Shown: positions 52,281 to 61,276 of the stretch, piece after piece | Layout: the number at the start of each line of letters is the position of its first letter | Numbering within the stretch: the first letter of the stretch is position 1 | From: Neobacillus novalis NBRC 102450 | Lineage (GTDB): Bacteria > Bacillota > Bacilli > Bacillales > Cytobacillaceae | DNA length: 64,000 nt | NCBI RefSeq assembly: GCF_001591805.1 | Contig: NZ_BCVP01000024.1 | Location: 58,601-122,600 of the forward strand | Direction: 5' to 3' | The notes under the pieces: generated by a model | Database searches by the model: none | What the model saw: the letters and a program-made list of their open reading frames with translations, nothing else | What the model was told of the DNA's origin: nothing | Translations under genes and position numbers: made by a program

Positions 52281-53456
52281 ATGAGGAAGAAAAAGGTAGC
52301 TGGTATTTTCATGTCGCTTATGGTAGCGGCAGGTGTGATGGCAGGCTGTGGATCTGCGAGTACAAGCGGGGACGCGGACAAGGATGGCGTGATTAAGATT
52401 GGGGCCAACCTTGAGTTATCCGGAGGTGTTGCCTCTTACGGACAATCCATTAAAGAAGGGATTGAACTGGCGCTCGAAGAGATTAATAAAGATGGAGTTA
52501 ATGGCAAGAAGCTGAAGCTTGTACCGTTTGACAATAAATCTGATGCACCAGAAGCAATCAACGGTGCTACAAAGCTGATTAGCCAAGATAAAGTTGCCGC
52601 TATTATCGGTGCCGCCACAAGCGGAAATACAAAAGCACAGATAGAAATTGCTCAAAGCAACAGCATTCCGCTCTTGACGCCAACCGGGACAAGCGCTGAC
52701 GTGACCGTGCAAAAAGGCAAATTGAATGATTTCGTCTTCCGTACTTGCTTCATTGACCCATTCCAAGGGACGGTGGCAGCGAACTTTGCCGCGAAGGAAT
52801 TAAAGGTTAAAACAGCTGCTGTCTTCATTGACAGTGCAAGTGATTATTCTAAGGGTCTTGCTGCTTCCTTTAAGGAATTATTTGCAAAAGAGGGTGGAAA
52901 TGTAGTCATTGAAGAAGCATATTTAGCGAAGGATACGGACTTCCACGCTCAATTAACGAATATTAAAGGGAAAAATCCCGATTTCATCTTTGTTCCTGGA
53001 TATTATGAAGAGGTTGGTCTCATTGTTAAGCAGGCTCGTGAATTAGGACTTAAGGTGCCAATGATGGGCGCAGATGGCTGGGATTCTCCTAAACTAGTAG
53101 AACTTGCCGGCAAGGATGCCTTAAACAATACGTTTATTACCAACCACTATTCTTCTGGGGATTCTGATCCGAAGGTTCAAGATTTCGTGAAAGCCTTCAA
53201 AGCTAAATACAAAGATAAGTCACCAGATGCTTTCAACGCTTTAGGTTATGATTCTGCTTATTTCATTGCCGATGCCATCAAGCGTGCCGGCAGCAGCGAT
53301 CCAAAGAAAATCCAGAAGGCTCTTGCTGAGACAGATGGGCTTGACCTTGTCACTGGAAAAATGAAGCTTGATAAAAACCATGATCCAATCAAATCAGCTG
53401 TTATTCTAGAGTACAAAGACGGCGAACAAACATTTAAAACGAAGGTAAATCCATAA
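52281..53456 (+). CDS. livJ: Branched-chain amino acid ABC transporter substrate-binding lipoprotein
   Basis: A 391-aa lipoprotein. Signal with lipobox VMAGC (about residue 23), then the type I periplasmic-binding fold: KIGANLELSGGVASYGQSI, VAAIIGAATSGNTKAQ, PLLTPTGTSADVT, GADGWDSPKLVEL and FNALGYDSAYFIADAI. These fit Leu/Ile/Val receptors. Start at ATG 52281 (GGGGGT upstream). First gene of a five-gene operon; separated from the permease genes by a repeat and a terminator-like hairpin, which may make it the most highly expressed member. Confidence 0.93.
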   Translation: MRKKKVAGIFMSLMVAAGVMAGCGSASTSGDADKDGVIKIGANLELSGGVASYGQSIKEGIELALEEINKDGVNGKKLKLVPFDNKSDAPEAINGATKLISQDKVAAIIGAATSGNTKAQIEIAQSNSIPLLTPTGTSADVTVQKGKLNDFVFRTCFIDPFQGTVAANFAAKELKVKTAAVFIDSASDYSKGLAASFKELFAKEGGNVVIEEAYLAKDTDFHAQLTNIKGKNPDFIFVPGYYEEVGLIVKQARELGLKVPMMGADGWDSPKLVELAGKDALNNTFITNHYSSGDSDPKVQDFVKAFKAKYKDKSPDAFNALGYDSAYFIADAIKRAGSSDPKKIQKALAETDGLDLVTGKMKLDKNHDPIKSAVILEYKDGEQTFKTKVNP

Positions 53457-53464
53457 ATAAAAAA

Positions 53465-53508
53465 GCGGAAGCGCCCTGGTCAGCGGCGTATGGCCAGGAG
53501 CTAGACAA
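53465..53508 (+). repeat. GCGGAAGCGCC...GGAGCTAGAC intergenic repeat
   Basis: AGCGGAAGCGCCCTGG ... CCAGGAGCTAGAC contains CCTGG / CCAGG arms (53475-53479, 53494-53498). Elements of this wording recur in intergenic DNA of Bacillaceae. Here it sits inside the liv operon between the receptor and the first permease. Confidence 0.6.
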
Positions 53509-53526
53509 ATTTTATAGTTTTCAAAA

Positions 53527-53557
53527 TGAATAGGGAGAATTAATGTCTCCCTATTCA
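53527..53557 (+). terminator. Intra-operon terminator-like hairpin
   Basis: TGAATAGGGAGA / TCTCCCTATTCA, a perfect 12-bp stem with a 7-nt loop, then CTTTT. Partial termination here would reduce transcription of livHMGF relative to livJ. Confidence 0.65.
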
Positions 53558-53592
53558 CTTTTACAGAGTCCTTTCTAAGGAGTGTTTTCGAC

Positions 53593-54474
53593 ATGGAACA
53601 ATTTATTCAGCAGCTCGTCAATGGAATTTCCATCGGTAGTATTTATGCCCTGATTGCCCTTGGGTACACAATGGTATACGGGATTGTTAAACTCATTAAT
53701 TTTGCCCATGGAGATGTCTTCATGGTGGGTGCATTTATCGGCTTTTATTCTATTACTATTTTTCATTTCGGATTTTTCCCAGCCTTACTTATTTCGATGG
53801 CTGCCTGCGCCGTCTTTGGCGTTTTAATCGAGCGGATTGCTTACAAACCGCTAAGGAATGCAACCAGGATTGCCGCCCTGATTACGGCAATCGGTGTGTC
53901 CTTATTTATCGAATACGGGACGATCTATATTCGCGGTGCCCAGCTCGAGTCCTATCCGGACAATATCGTGCCTTTGAAGAACTTTGAAATTTTCGGTGTG
54001 ACCATTAGCGGCAAGTCGATCCTTATTTTAGCGGTATCGCTCTTCTTAATGATGTTGCTTCAATTTATCGTTCATAAGACCAAAATCGGTAAAGCGATGC
54101 GGGCCGTTTCCCATGACATGGACGCCGCAAGGTTGATGGGGATTAATGTCAATAACACGATTTCTGCCACGTTTGCGATTGGTTCGGCCCTTGCCGGTGC
54201 AGCCGGAGTGATTTTCGGGATGTATTATACAAAAATTGAACCACTTATGGGAATTATCCCCGGACTTAAAGCCTTCGTCGCTGCCGTATTTGGCGGAATA
54301 GGGATTATCCCAGGAGCAATGACCGGCGGATTAATATTGGGTGTGATTGAGGCGCTTGTAAGTGCGACAGGTGGCTCGCTATGGCGAGACGCCGTTGCTT
54401 TTGTGGTGCTGATTCTAATCTTAATTTTCCGTCCTGCAGGCCTGTTAGGCAAAAATGTCAGGGAAAAGGTCTAG
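53593..54474 (+). CDS. livH: Branched-chain amino acid ABC permease LivH
   Basis: A 293-aa membrane protein with about eight helices. Opening LVNGISIGSIYALIALGYTMVYG and later GKAMRAVSHDMDAARLMGIN (the coupling-loop motif) with GGIGIIPGAMTGGLILG near the end are LivH hallmarks. Start ATG 53593 with AAGGAG. It works with LivM as the channel. Confidence 0.95.
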   Translation: MEQFIQQLVNGISIGSIYALIALGYTMVYGIVKLINFAHGDVFMVGAFIGFYSITIFHFGFFPALLISMAACAVFGVLIERIAYKPLRNATRIAALITAIGVSLFIEYGTIYIRGAQLESYPDNIVPLKNFEIFGVTISGKSILILAVSLFLMMLLQFIVHKTKIGKAMRAVSHDMDAARLMGINVNNTISATFAIGSALAGAAGVIFGMYYTKIEPLMGIIPGLKAFVAAVFGGIGIIPGAMTGGLILGVIEALVSATGGSLWRDAVAFVVLILILIFRPAGLLGKNVREKV

Positions 54475-54487
54475 GGGGGATGACGCG

Positions 54488-55462
54488 ATGAATCTACTAA
54501 AAAAAGCAAAGGGTTTTTGGGGCACAATCGTTCTAGTCGTTATCTTTTCGGTTGTCACGCAATTACTCATTAACGGGGGGACCTTAAACTCCTTCTATGT
54601 CAACACGTTATTTTCGATTGGCATCAATATCATCCTTGCCGCCAGTCTTCATTTAATTATCGGTGTGACCGGGCAGTTTTCGATTGGACATGCCGGTTTC
54701 CTCGCGGTTGGGGCCTATGCTTCCGCCATCATAACGATGAAATTGGGTCTGCCGTTCCCAGTGGCCATCATTGCTGGCGGTGCGGCGGCAGCGATTGCCG
54801 GTCTGATTATCGGGATTCCAACATTGAGACTGAGAGGGGACTATTTGGCGATTGCCACCCTGGGTTTCGGTGAGATTGTCAAGATTGTCTTTTTAAATAT
54901 TGATTATATCGGCGGGGCCAGCGGCATGACCGTAACCCATCTAACAACATGGCCATGGCTGATTGCCTGTGTCGTCATTACGATTGTTGTCATCGTCAAC
55001 TTCACGAACTCGACGCATGGACGAGCCTGTATTTCCATCAGGGAAAATGAAATTGCTGCTGATGCGATGGGGATTAATACGACATTTTATAAGGTAATGG
55101 CGTTTATCATTGGTGCCTTCTTTGCCGGTGTTGCCGGTGCGCTTCATGCCCATAACTTTTATATTATCCAGCCGCCAAATTTCGGGTTTCTGAAATCGTT
55201 CGATATTTTGATTTTAGTCGTGATTGGCGGTTTGGGAAGTATGTCGGGAGCAGTGATTGCGGCTATTGCTTTAACGATCATTTCAACCTTCCTTTCCAGT
55301 TATCCAGAAGTACGGATGGTTATTTACAGCCTTGTCCTAATTGTGATGATGCTTTTCCGTCCGCAGGGGCTGATGGGATCGAAAGAAATTACCTCTTTCT
55401 TGAAACTAGGCAAAGCTGCTAAAGGAGGAGTGCATCATGACGGCAAAAACACCGTTGCTTAA
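54488..55462 (+). CDS. livM: Branched-chain amino acid ABC permease LivM
   Basis: A 324-aa membrane protein. HLIIGVTGQFSIGHAGFLAVGAY, GDYLAIATLGFGEIVKIV and the coupling loop GRACISIRENEIAADAMGIN identify LivM. The start at ATG 54488 has GGGGGG upstream; the longer in-frame start overlaps livH and lacks an SD. It overlaps livG by 26 nt. Confidence 0.95.
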   Translation: MNLLKKAKGFWGTIVLVVIFSVVTQLLINGGTLNSFYVNTLFSIGINIILAASLHLIIGVTGQFSIGHAGFLAVGAYASAIITMKLGLPFPVAIIAGGAAAAIAGLIIGIPTLRLRGDYLAIATLGFGEIVKIVFLNIDYIGGASGMTVTHLTTWPWLIACVVITIVVIVNFTNSTHGRACISIRENEIAADAMGINTTFYKVMAFIIGAFFAGVAGALHAHNFYIIQPPNFGFLKSFDILILVVIGGLGSMSGAVIAAIALTIISTFLSSYPEVRMVIYSLVLIVMMLFRPQGLMGSKEITSFLKLGKAAKGGVHHDGKNTVA

Positions 55463-56216
55463 AGTTGAAAATGTCGGCATCCGTTTTGGCGGCTTAAAGG
55501 CCGTTTCAGATGTTAATTTAGAATTAAATCAGGGAGAACTCGTCGGTTTAATTGGCCCGAATGGTGCTGGGAAAACAACATTTTTCAACCTGTTAACAGG
55601 CGTCTATGTTCCGACTGAAGGAATGATTTCGCTGGGAAGCGAAAAATTAAATGGGCTGGCCCCTTATAAAATTAACCAAAAAGGAATCAGCCGGACGTTC
55701 CAGAATATCCGACTGTTTAGCGATTTATCTGTGCTTGATAATGTAAAAGTTGCCTATCATTCGCTTGCCAAGCATTCGATTGTCAGCTCCCTCCTCCGCC
55801 TCCCTTCCCATTTTTCCGGTGAGAAGGAAATGGAGGAAAAGGCGATTGAATTCTTAAAAATCTTTAAGCTTGAGTCGGTCATGCATGAACAGGCGAAGAA
55901 CCTGCCATATGGGCAGCAGCGCCGGCTTGAAATTGCTAGAGCCTTGGCGGCCAATCCAAAATTATTGCTCCTTGATGAACCAGCTGCCGGGATGAATCCG
56001 CAGGAAACTGAGGAGCTGATGAATTTAATTGCCCTGATCCGTGAACGTTTTTCGTTAACGATTCTATTAATTGAACATGACATGCTTCTTGTTATGGGAG
56101 TGTGTGAACGAATATATGTACTTGACCACGGTCAATTGATTGCCCAGGGTAATCCGGAGCAAATCAGAAATAACCCAAAAGTCATCGAAGCGTATCTTGG
56201 CGAGGAGGTCTCTTAA
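55437..56216 (+). CDS. livG: Branched-chain amino acid ABC ATPase LivG
   Basis: A 259-aa ATPase. Walker A GPNGAGKTTFFN, FQNIRLFSDLSVLDN, signature LPYGQQRRLEIARAL and Walker B LLLLDEPAAGMNPQE are diagnostic of LivG. It starts inside the end of livM with AGGAGG upstream and is directly followed by livF. Confidence 0.96.
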   Translation: MTAKTPLLKVENVGIRFGGLKAVSDVNLELNQGELVGLIGPNGAGKTTFFNLLTGVYVPTEGMISLGSEKLNGLAPYKINQKGISRTFQNIRLFSDLSVLDNVKVAYHSLAKHSIVSSLLRLPSHFSGEKEMEEKAIEFLKIFKLESVMHEQAKNLPYGQQRRLEIARALAANPKLLLLDEPAAGMNPQETEELMNLIALIRERFSLTILLIEHDMLLVMGVCERIYVLDHGQLIAQGNPEQIRNNPKVIEAYLGEEVS

Positions 56217-56924
56217 ATGCTGAAAATAAACGATATTAATGTTTACTATGGGAATATTCATGCATTAAAGGGAGTTTCCCTCGACATCAAACAAGGTGAA
56301 ATTGTCACACTGATTGGTGCCAATGGTGCCGGGAAAAGTACGCTGTTAAAAACCATTTCCGGATTATTAAAGCCGAAGAACGGCGAAATCTTGTTAGAGG
56401 GTGAGCATTTAGCTGGGAAGGTCCCGCAGTTAGTTGTGAAGCGTGGTATTTCCCAGGTACCTGAAGGCCGCCGTGTATTTGCTAACATGTCGGTTGAGGA
56501 AAACCTCGAATTAGGTGCTTACTTAAGGAAAGATAAAAGAGGGATCCGCGAAGACTTTGAAAAGGTGTTTCAGCTTTTCCCGCGTCTGCAGGAACGCCGT
56601 AAGCAGCTGTCAGGAACGCTATCAGGCGGCGAGCAGCAAATGCTGGCGATGGGGCGGGCATTGATGGCCAAACCGCGATTATTGCTGTTAGATGAGCCTT
56701 CCATGGGTCTTGCCCCGCTGCTCGTGAAAACGATTTTCCGGATTATAGAGGAAATTAATCAAACGGGCACAACCATCCTGTTGGTTGAGCAAAATGCTAA
56801 TATGGCATTATCCATCGCCGACCGTGCATATGTCATTGAGACAGGAAAAATCGTCGCTTCCGGTACTTCGGAGGAACTGAGTCAAAGCGATCAAATTAGA
56901 GCTGCCTACTTGGGCGGGCATTAA
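56217..56924 (+). CDS. livF: Branched-chain amino acid ABC ATPase LivF
   Basis: A 235-aa ATPase. Walker A GANGAGKSTLLK, VPEGRRVFANMSVEENLELGA, signature LSGGEQQMLAMGRAL and Walker B LLLLDEPSMGLAP. Its ATG directly follows the livG stop (TAAATG). Last gene of the liv operon. Confidence 0.96.
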   Translation: MLKINDINVYYGNIHALKGVSLDIKQGEIVTLIGANGAGKSTLLKTISGLLKPKNGEILLEGEHLAGKVPQLVVKRGISQVPEGRRVFANMSVEENLELGAYLRKDKRGIREDFEKVFQLFPRLQERRKQLSGTLSGGEQQMLAMGRALMAKPRLLLLDEPSMGLAPLLVKTIFRIIEEINQTGTTILLVEQNANMALSIADRAYVIETGKIVASGTSEELSQSDQIRAAYLGGH

Positions 56925-56984
56925 AAGGTGTTGGGAGGATTCCGTTAAGGTTGGGGGATTAGGTTAAGCACCCAAGTTGATAAA

Positions 56985-57178
56985 TAGACGGAGAAATTCC
57001 GCTAAATTAGTAATTATTAATAAAAAAGGCTTAAATAGGCGGAGAGATTCCGCCTATTTACTTGAAAAGTTCGAAAATGGGGGATTTTTCTTGGCATAAT
57101 CGGAAAATCTCCGCTTATTTACCCCGAAACGAGCTCCAATCTGCATTTATCCGGAAAATCTCCGCTTATTTTATTTTT
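56985..57178. repeat. Cluster of CGGAnAnATTCCGC / CGGAAAATCTCCGC repeats
   Basis: Four copies of a short inverted element (ending in TCCGC at 56998, 57049, 57110, 57161; spacings 51, 61, 51) with the flank CTTATTTA. The second copy is a near-perfect palindrome AAATAGGCGGA-GAGAT-TCCGCCTATTT. The last two share CGGAAAATCTCCGCTTATTT. A further element GGGGGTCTGGCCCC lies near 57225. No gene in 56925-57265. Confidence 0.65.
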
Positions 57179-57265
57179 GCAAGGCTTTCGTGCCAGCCCC
57201 CGATGCAGTAACGCTTTAGCTTAGCGGGGGTCTGGCCCCAAAATCAGGAGTTCCCGCTTCTTTTT

Positions 57266-59074
57266 TTACATTTTCATTTCTCTTTGTTTAGCATTAAGCT
57301 GGAACTGCTGGCGTCTTTTTGGACGTAAGCGATTTCTAATGATGTTTACGTAATCCTCATAAAGCTGCTCCAAACCGACTAAAGCGAGTGAGAAGAAATT
57401 GGCATAATTCTTTTGGACTTCCCACTTTAATTCGTTCTTACCACAGATACTATATTTATTTAATTCTTCAATTTCCTTTTGAATTTTTGCTAATTCCCCC
57501 GCCTGCTGCTCCTCAGGCAGTGAGAGAAGATAATCAATTTTTTCGATATATTCCATCGATTTTTCGATTTTCACTTTAATGTCATCATAGCCTTCTTGAT
57601 CGATGAGATTGTATTTTAATTTAAACTCATTTAGCTTTTGCGCGGCTTCATAGGTTGAATTCACAATATCATCCCGGGTCATATCCTTTGTTTCATAACT
57701 AAGCATATGTTTCCATGATGGCTGGGTAATCGCCGTCCGGTGGTCCTCAAGCGTATGGCAGAGTTTTTTATAGCCATGGATTTCCGGATGTTCAAAGGCA
57801 GGACTTGCCGGGTCAAGGAACGGTGCGAGCGGTGCCACAAAGTAAAAAATTCTTGGGTCATGCTGACAGGCTAAATGAATCGTTTCGCAGAAATCAATGT
57901 TTTCAACGGCACTTTTGTAGGTCTGGCCGGGAATTCCGACCATGAAGAACAAGTCAATTTTTTTACAGCCGTTCTTTAAGGCAAAATTAAGCGTATCAAT
58001 GACTTTTTGATTGGTACAGCTGAATTTCCCGTTATAGCGTCTGATGTTTTCATCATGGGTTTCAAGAGTAATTTCAATGCTATATTTAGGGACACTGTCA
58101 TTCATTTGTTTGAAGAATTCTTCATCGGCATATTGGAATAATTCAAAGACGATTTCATTTTTCAGATTCAGTTTTTTCAGCCGGCTGAAAAATTCAGTGA
58201 CATATTCACGTCCGCCCTGCCTTAGGTCATGGAGAATGAAAATTGGTGCCCGGCTGAAGCGTGAAATAAATTGAATATCTTCGACAAGCTTCTTCGGCGA
58301 CCGTAATGCCAGCGAATTCCGGTTGCAGTTTTGGTCATAGGCCTCCCTGGAGCCGCCGCAGATAAGGCAGTTTTGCGAACAGCCGCGCGCGGTTAATAAA
58401 GCGGTGTTCGGATACTGAAGCCAGCCGTTGTAGGGAAGAGGGTCAAGGAAATTACGATATTTAAACACGGAACGAATCGTATAGCGATAGCCCGGAACGT
58501 CGATATCATCCAAATCCTTCGGAACATAGGTAATCGGATTGAAGCCGCATTCGCTGCCCTTTTTCCAGGTTAAATTGGGGATGTCGGCATAATGGGTATT
58601 CCCCGCTTCGATTTTGTTCATCCAAAGGAGCATCAGCTTTTCCGTTGAGTCGCCGCGCATGACGAAGTCGATACACGGGTATTCAATTAACTCTTTATGA
58701 TAATACGTCGCCGACAGGCCGCCGAAGATGATTGGTGTATCGGGATGAATAGCTTTAACAATTTTCGCCAGTTCAATACTGCCGTGGGCATGCGGGAGCC
58801 AATGGAGGTCAATGCCGAATGCTTTCGTTTGGATCTTCCTTAGTTTTTTTTCCACATCAAATGTTTCACTCATCAGCATCCGGTTGGCAATGTTGATAAT
58901 CTTCACCCGCAGCCCGTACCGCTCCAAATAGTCAGCAATACTTGTCAGCCCAATGGGATACATTTCAAACACCGGCGAGGACGGCACCACATCACTGATC
59001 GGGCCGGCAAGCAGAGAGTTTTTTCGAAAGTCATAAACACTTGGCGCATGCAGCAGCACTAAATCGTATTTCAT
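57266..59074 (-). CDS. B12-binding domain / radical SAM protein (TIGR04190-like)
   Basis: A 602-aa protein. The N-terminal cobalamin-binding-like Rossmann part (YDLVLLHAPSVYDFR, PIGLTSIADYLERYG, PIIFGGLSATYYHKEL) precedes a radical SAM core with the 4Fe-4S cysteines in ARGCSQNCLICGG (CxxxCxxC, about residue 235). A long helical C-terminal part follows (about 470-602). Start at ATG 59074 with GAGGTGG. Similar proteins have no settled function; some members of this superfamily do methylation or carbon rearrangement. It stands alone between unrelated genes. Confidence 0.78.
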   Translation of the reverse strand: MKYDLVLLHAPSVYDFRKNSLLAGPISDVVPSSPVFEMYPIGLTSIADYLERYGLRVKIINIANRMLMSETFDVEKKLRKIQTKAFGIDLHWLPHAHGSIELAKIVKAIHPDTPIIFGGLSATYYHKELIEYPCIDFVMRGDSTEKLMLLWMNKIEAGNTHYADIPNLTWKKGSECGFNPITYVPKDLDDIDVPGYRYTIRSVFKYRNFLDPLPYNGWLQYPNTALLTARGCSQNCLICGGSREAYDQNCNRNSLALRSPKKLVEDIQFISRFSRAPIFILHDLRQGGREYVTEFFSRLKKLNLKNEIVFELFQYADEEFFKQMNDSVPKYSIEITLETHDENIRRYNGKFSCTNQKVIDTLNFALKNGCKKIDLFFMVGIPGQTYKSAVENIDFCETIHLACQHDPRIFYFVAPLAPFLDPASPAFEHPEIHGYKKLCHTLEDHRTAITQPSWKHMLSYETKDMTRDDIVNSTYEAAQKLNEFKLKYNLIDQEGYDDIKVKIEKSMEYIEKIDYLLSLPEEQQAGELAKIQKEIEELNKYSICGKNELKWEVQKNYANFFSLALVGLEQLYEDYVNIIRNRLRPKRRQQFQLNAKQREMKM

Positions 59075-59283
59075 CTTAACCACCTCAAATTGATTTCTAT
59101 GTATTTTTGTAAAAATAATTTGTGAATAAATTCACATTTTTGTTTATAAATCTATTGGATAATTTTAGTTTACTATATTAGTGGTTTCATAGAGTGACAA
59201 AAGGGTGACAAAATTTGGGGGATTTTGTGTATTCTCACTTTTTTAGTATGCTGTTGTTAGAGGATGTTAGGAGGAATGGTGCG

Positions 59284-59760
59284 ATGGCACAGATAAAAAC
59301 AAATGCAATGCGCATTTTGGATGCAAAAAAGGTCAGTTATGGCATGCTGACATATGACAATAAAGATGGAAAAATCGATGGCGTTTCGGTGGCGGAGAAG
59401 ACTGGCCGCGACGCAAACGAGGTATATAAAACGCTAGTTGCCCAGGGCGCGAGTAAAAATATCTATGTCTTTGTTATTCCTGTTACGGCAGAATTGGATT
59501 TAAAAAAGGCTGCCAAAGCGGCGGGGGAAAAAAAAGTCGAAATGATTCCGGTGAAGGATATTCAAAAATGGACGGGTTATATCCGCGGCGGCTGTTCCCC
59601 AATTGGGATGAAAAAGGAGTATCAGACCTTCATCGACGAAAACTGCCTGCTCATTGATTCAATCGTTGTCAGTGCAGGGAAAATTGGTGTTCAAATCGTG
59701 CTCAAACCGGAGGATTTAAAGGATATAACGAAAGCAGAAATCGCCGATTTGAGAAAATGA
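59284..59760 (+). CDS. ybaK: Cys-tRNA(Pro) deacylase, YbaK/EbsC type
   Basis: A 158-aa editing enzyme that hydrolyses Cys mischarged on tRNA(Pro). The opening TNAMRILDAKKVSYGMLTY and the signature WTGYIRGGCSPIGMKKEYQT are diagnostic; VYKTLV carries the conserved Lys. Start at ATG 59284 with AGGAGGA upstream; the in-frame extension to 59215 is not needed. Confidence 0.93.
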   Translation: MAQIKTNAMRILDAKKVSYGMLTYDNKDGKIDGVSVAEKTGRDANEVYKTLVAQGASKNIYVFVIPVTAELDLKKAAKAAGEKKVEMIPVKDIQKWTGYIRGGCSPIGMKKEYQTFIDENCLLIDSIVVSAGKIGVQIVLKPEDLKDITKAEIADLRK

Positions 59761-59853
59761 AATTTTGGCATGGGCACTCACCTATACATGACAGAAGCAT
59801 AAGATAAGGTGAACTAAACCTTATGATTGTTATGAAAAAGGGAGTGTTGATGA

Positions 59854-60957
59854 GTGGCAGGGAAAATTAAAAATTATTTTGCCGGCGGTAATACAGCTAG
59901 GGGGTTCCATAATCTGTACGATTCCAACCTCCAGGGACTTGATCGCTTATTTATTCTAAAAGGCGGTCCGGGAACAGGTAAATCCTCACTAATGAAGAAA
60001 ATTGGCCATGAGTGGATTGAAAAGGGCTATAATGTTGAATTTCTGCATTGTTCTTCTGATAATAATTCGATTGATGGCGTGTTAATCCCCGCATTGAAGG
60101 TAGGAATTGTTGATGGAACCGCGCCGCATGTGATTGAACCGAAAGCACCGGGAGCAGTGGAAGAATATATAAACTTAGGCGAGGCTTGGAATGCAAGGGC
60201 ACTTGCGGTTCAAAAGAAACCAATCCAGCAGCTGACGGATCAGATTAGTCAGTTGTTCCAGAAGGCGTACGCGACCTTTAAGGAAGCATTGGAAATTCAT
60301 GATGACTGGGAAAAAATTTATATTAACAGCATGGATTTTAACAAGGCCGACCAATTGACAAGAAAGCTAATTGACAGCTTTTTTGGAAAAATGAAGTTGA
60401 ATAAGACGGCGGATGTCCGCCATCGGTTCTTAGGGGCCGCCACGCCAAAGGGTGCCGTTGATTTTGTCCCGAATTTAACGGAGGGGATTCCGAAACGCTA
60501 TTTCATTAAAGGACGCCCTGGCTCCGGAAAATCGACGATGCTGAAAAAATTGGCCGCTGCTGCAGAGGAGCGCGGTGTCGATGTCGAGGTGTATCATTGC
60601 GGCTTCGACCCGCATAGCCTGGATATGCTTATTTTCAGGGAGCTGGGTGTGGCTATTTTTGATAGTACGGCCCCGCATGAATATTTCCCGAGCAGGGACG
60701 GCGATGAAATCATTGATATGTACGAAATTTTGATTGACCCGGGAACGGACGATCTTTTTGCCGAGATTATTAGTAAAATAGCGGCGAGATACAAAAGCAA
60801 AATGACGGAGGCAACCAGCTATCTTGCAAAGGCAAAAGAGCTCCATGATGAGCTGGAAGCGATTTATATTGCTGCGATGGATTTTTCCGTTGTCGAAGCG
60901 ATTCAGGCCAAGATTGCGGAGGAAATCAAGGAATTGGCGGAGGCAAGTCACCAATAA
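59854..60957 (+). CDS. Double P-loop ATPase of the PRK06851 group
   Basis: A 367-aa protein made of two similar halves. P-loop 1 GGPGTGKSSLMKK (about residue 37) and P-loop 2 GRPGSGKSTMLKK (about 218) are each followed by a matching segment (VEFLHCSSDNNSIDGVLIP; VEVYHCGFDPHSLDMLIF) and an AIFDSTAPHEYFPSR / IVDGTAPHVIEPK motif. The halves repeat the same layout, which indicates an internal duplication. Function unknown; nucleotide binding is the only safe statement. GTG start with AAGGGAG. Confidence 0.82.
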   Translation: MAGKIKNYFAGGNTARGFHNLYDSNLQGLDRLFILKGGPGTGKSSLMKKIGHEWIEKGYNVEFLHCSSDNNSIDGVLIPALKVGIVDGTAPHVIEPKAPGAVEEYINLGEAWNARALAVQKKPIQQLTDQISQLFQKAYATFKEALEIHDDWEKIYINSMDFNKADQLTRKLIDSFFGKMKLNKTADVRHRFLGAATPKGAVDFVPNLTEGIPKRYFIKGRPGSGKSTMLKKLAAAAEERGVDVEVYHCGFDPHSLDMLIFRELGVAIFDSTAPHEYFPSRDGDEIIDMYEILIDPGTDDLFAEIISKIAARYKSKMTEATSYLAKAKELHDELEAIYIAAMDFSVVEAIQAKIAEEIKELAEASHQ

Positions 60958-60974
60958 TCGTTCGTTAATAGAAG

Positions 60975-60999
60975 AGGTGCCGGAATAATCCCGGCACCT
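60975..60999. terminator. Convergent terminator
   Basis: AGGTGCCGG / CCGGCACCT with a 7-nt loop, then TTTT. Shared by the double P-loop gene and the small minus-strand ORF. Confidence 0.75.
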
Positions 61000-61000
61000 T

Positions 61001-61156
61001 TTAATGTGGATTGGTCTTGCTTTTCTTGGCTTTCGTGTTCCGTTTATTGCCCTTGCTGTTATCGCCGCTGACAAACTCACTGGCAAATTCCGCCTCAGCG
61101 TTACCTGCCTGCGGGGAATTTTGATTACGGCTGCCTTTGTTAAACTTCTTTGTCAA
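61001..61156 (-). CDS. Small basic protein, possible spore protein
   Basis: A 51-aa peptide, TTG start at 61156 with AAGGAGGG upstream. It begins MTKKFNKGSRNQNSPQAGNA, has EAEFASEFVSGD in the middle and a Lys-rich tail ending KTNPH. The AEFASE motif is found in gamma-type small acid-soluble spore proteins, but this chain is short and lacks their duplicated structure. Good ribosome site and a matched terminator support a real gene; the identity is tentative. Confidence 0.5.
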   Translation of the reverse strand: MTKKFNKGSRNQNSPQAGNAEAEFASEFVSGDNSKGNKRNTKAKKSKTNPH

Positions 61157-61276
61157 TGGTATCCCTCCTTATCTGCATATTTTAGTGTGGCATCCAGAGA
61201 TTTTTTTATGAGGAAAAAATAAAGGGGAAAATGGGAGATAATAGAATTAATAAGTAAGACTTTTTGGGGAGGATGG

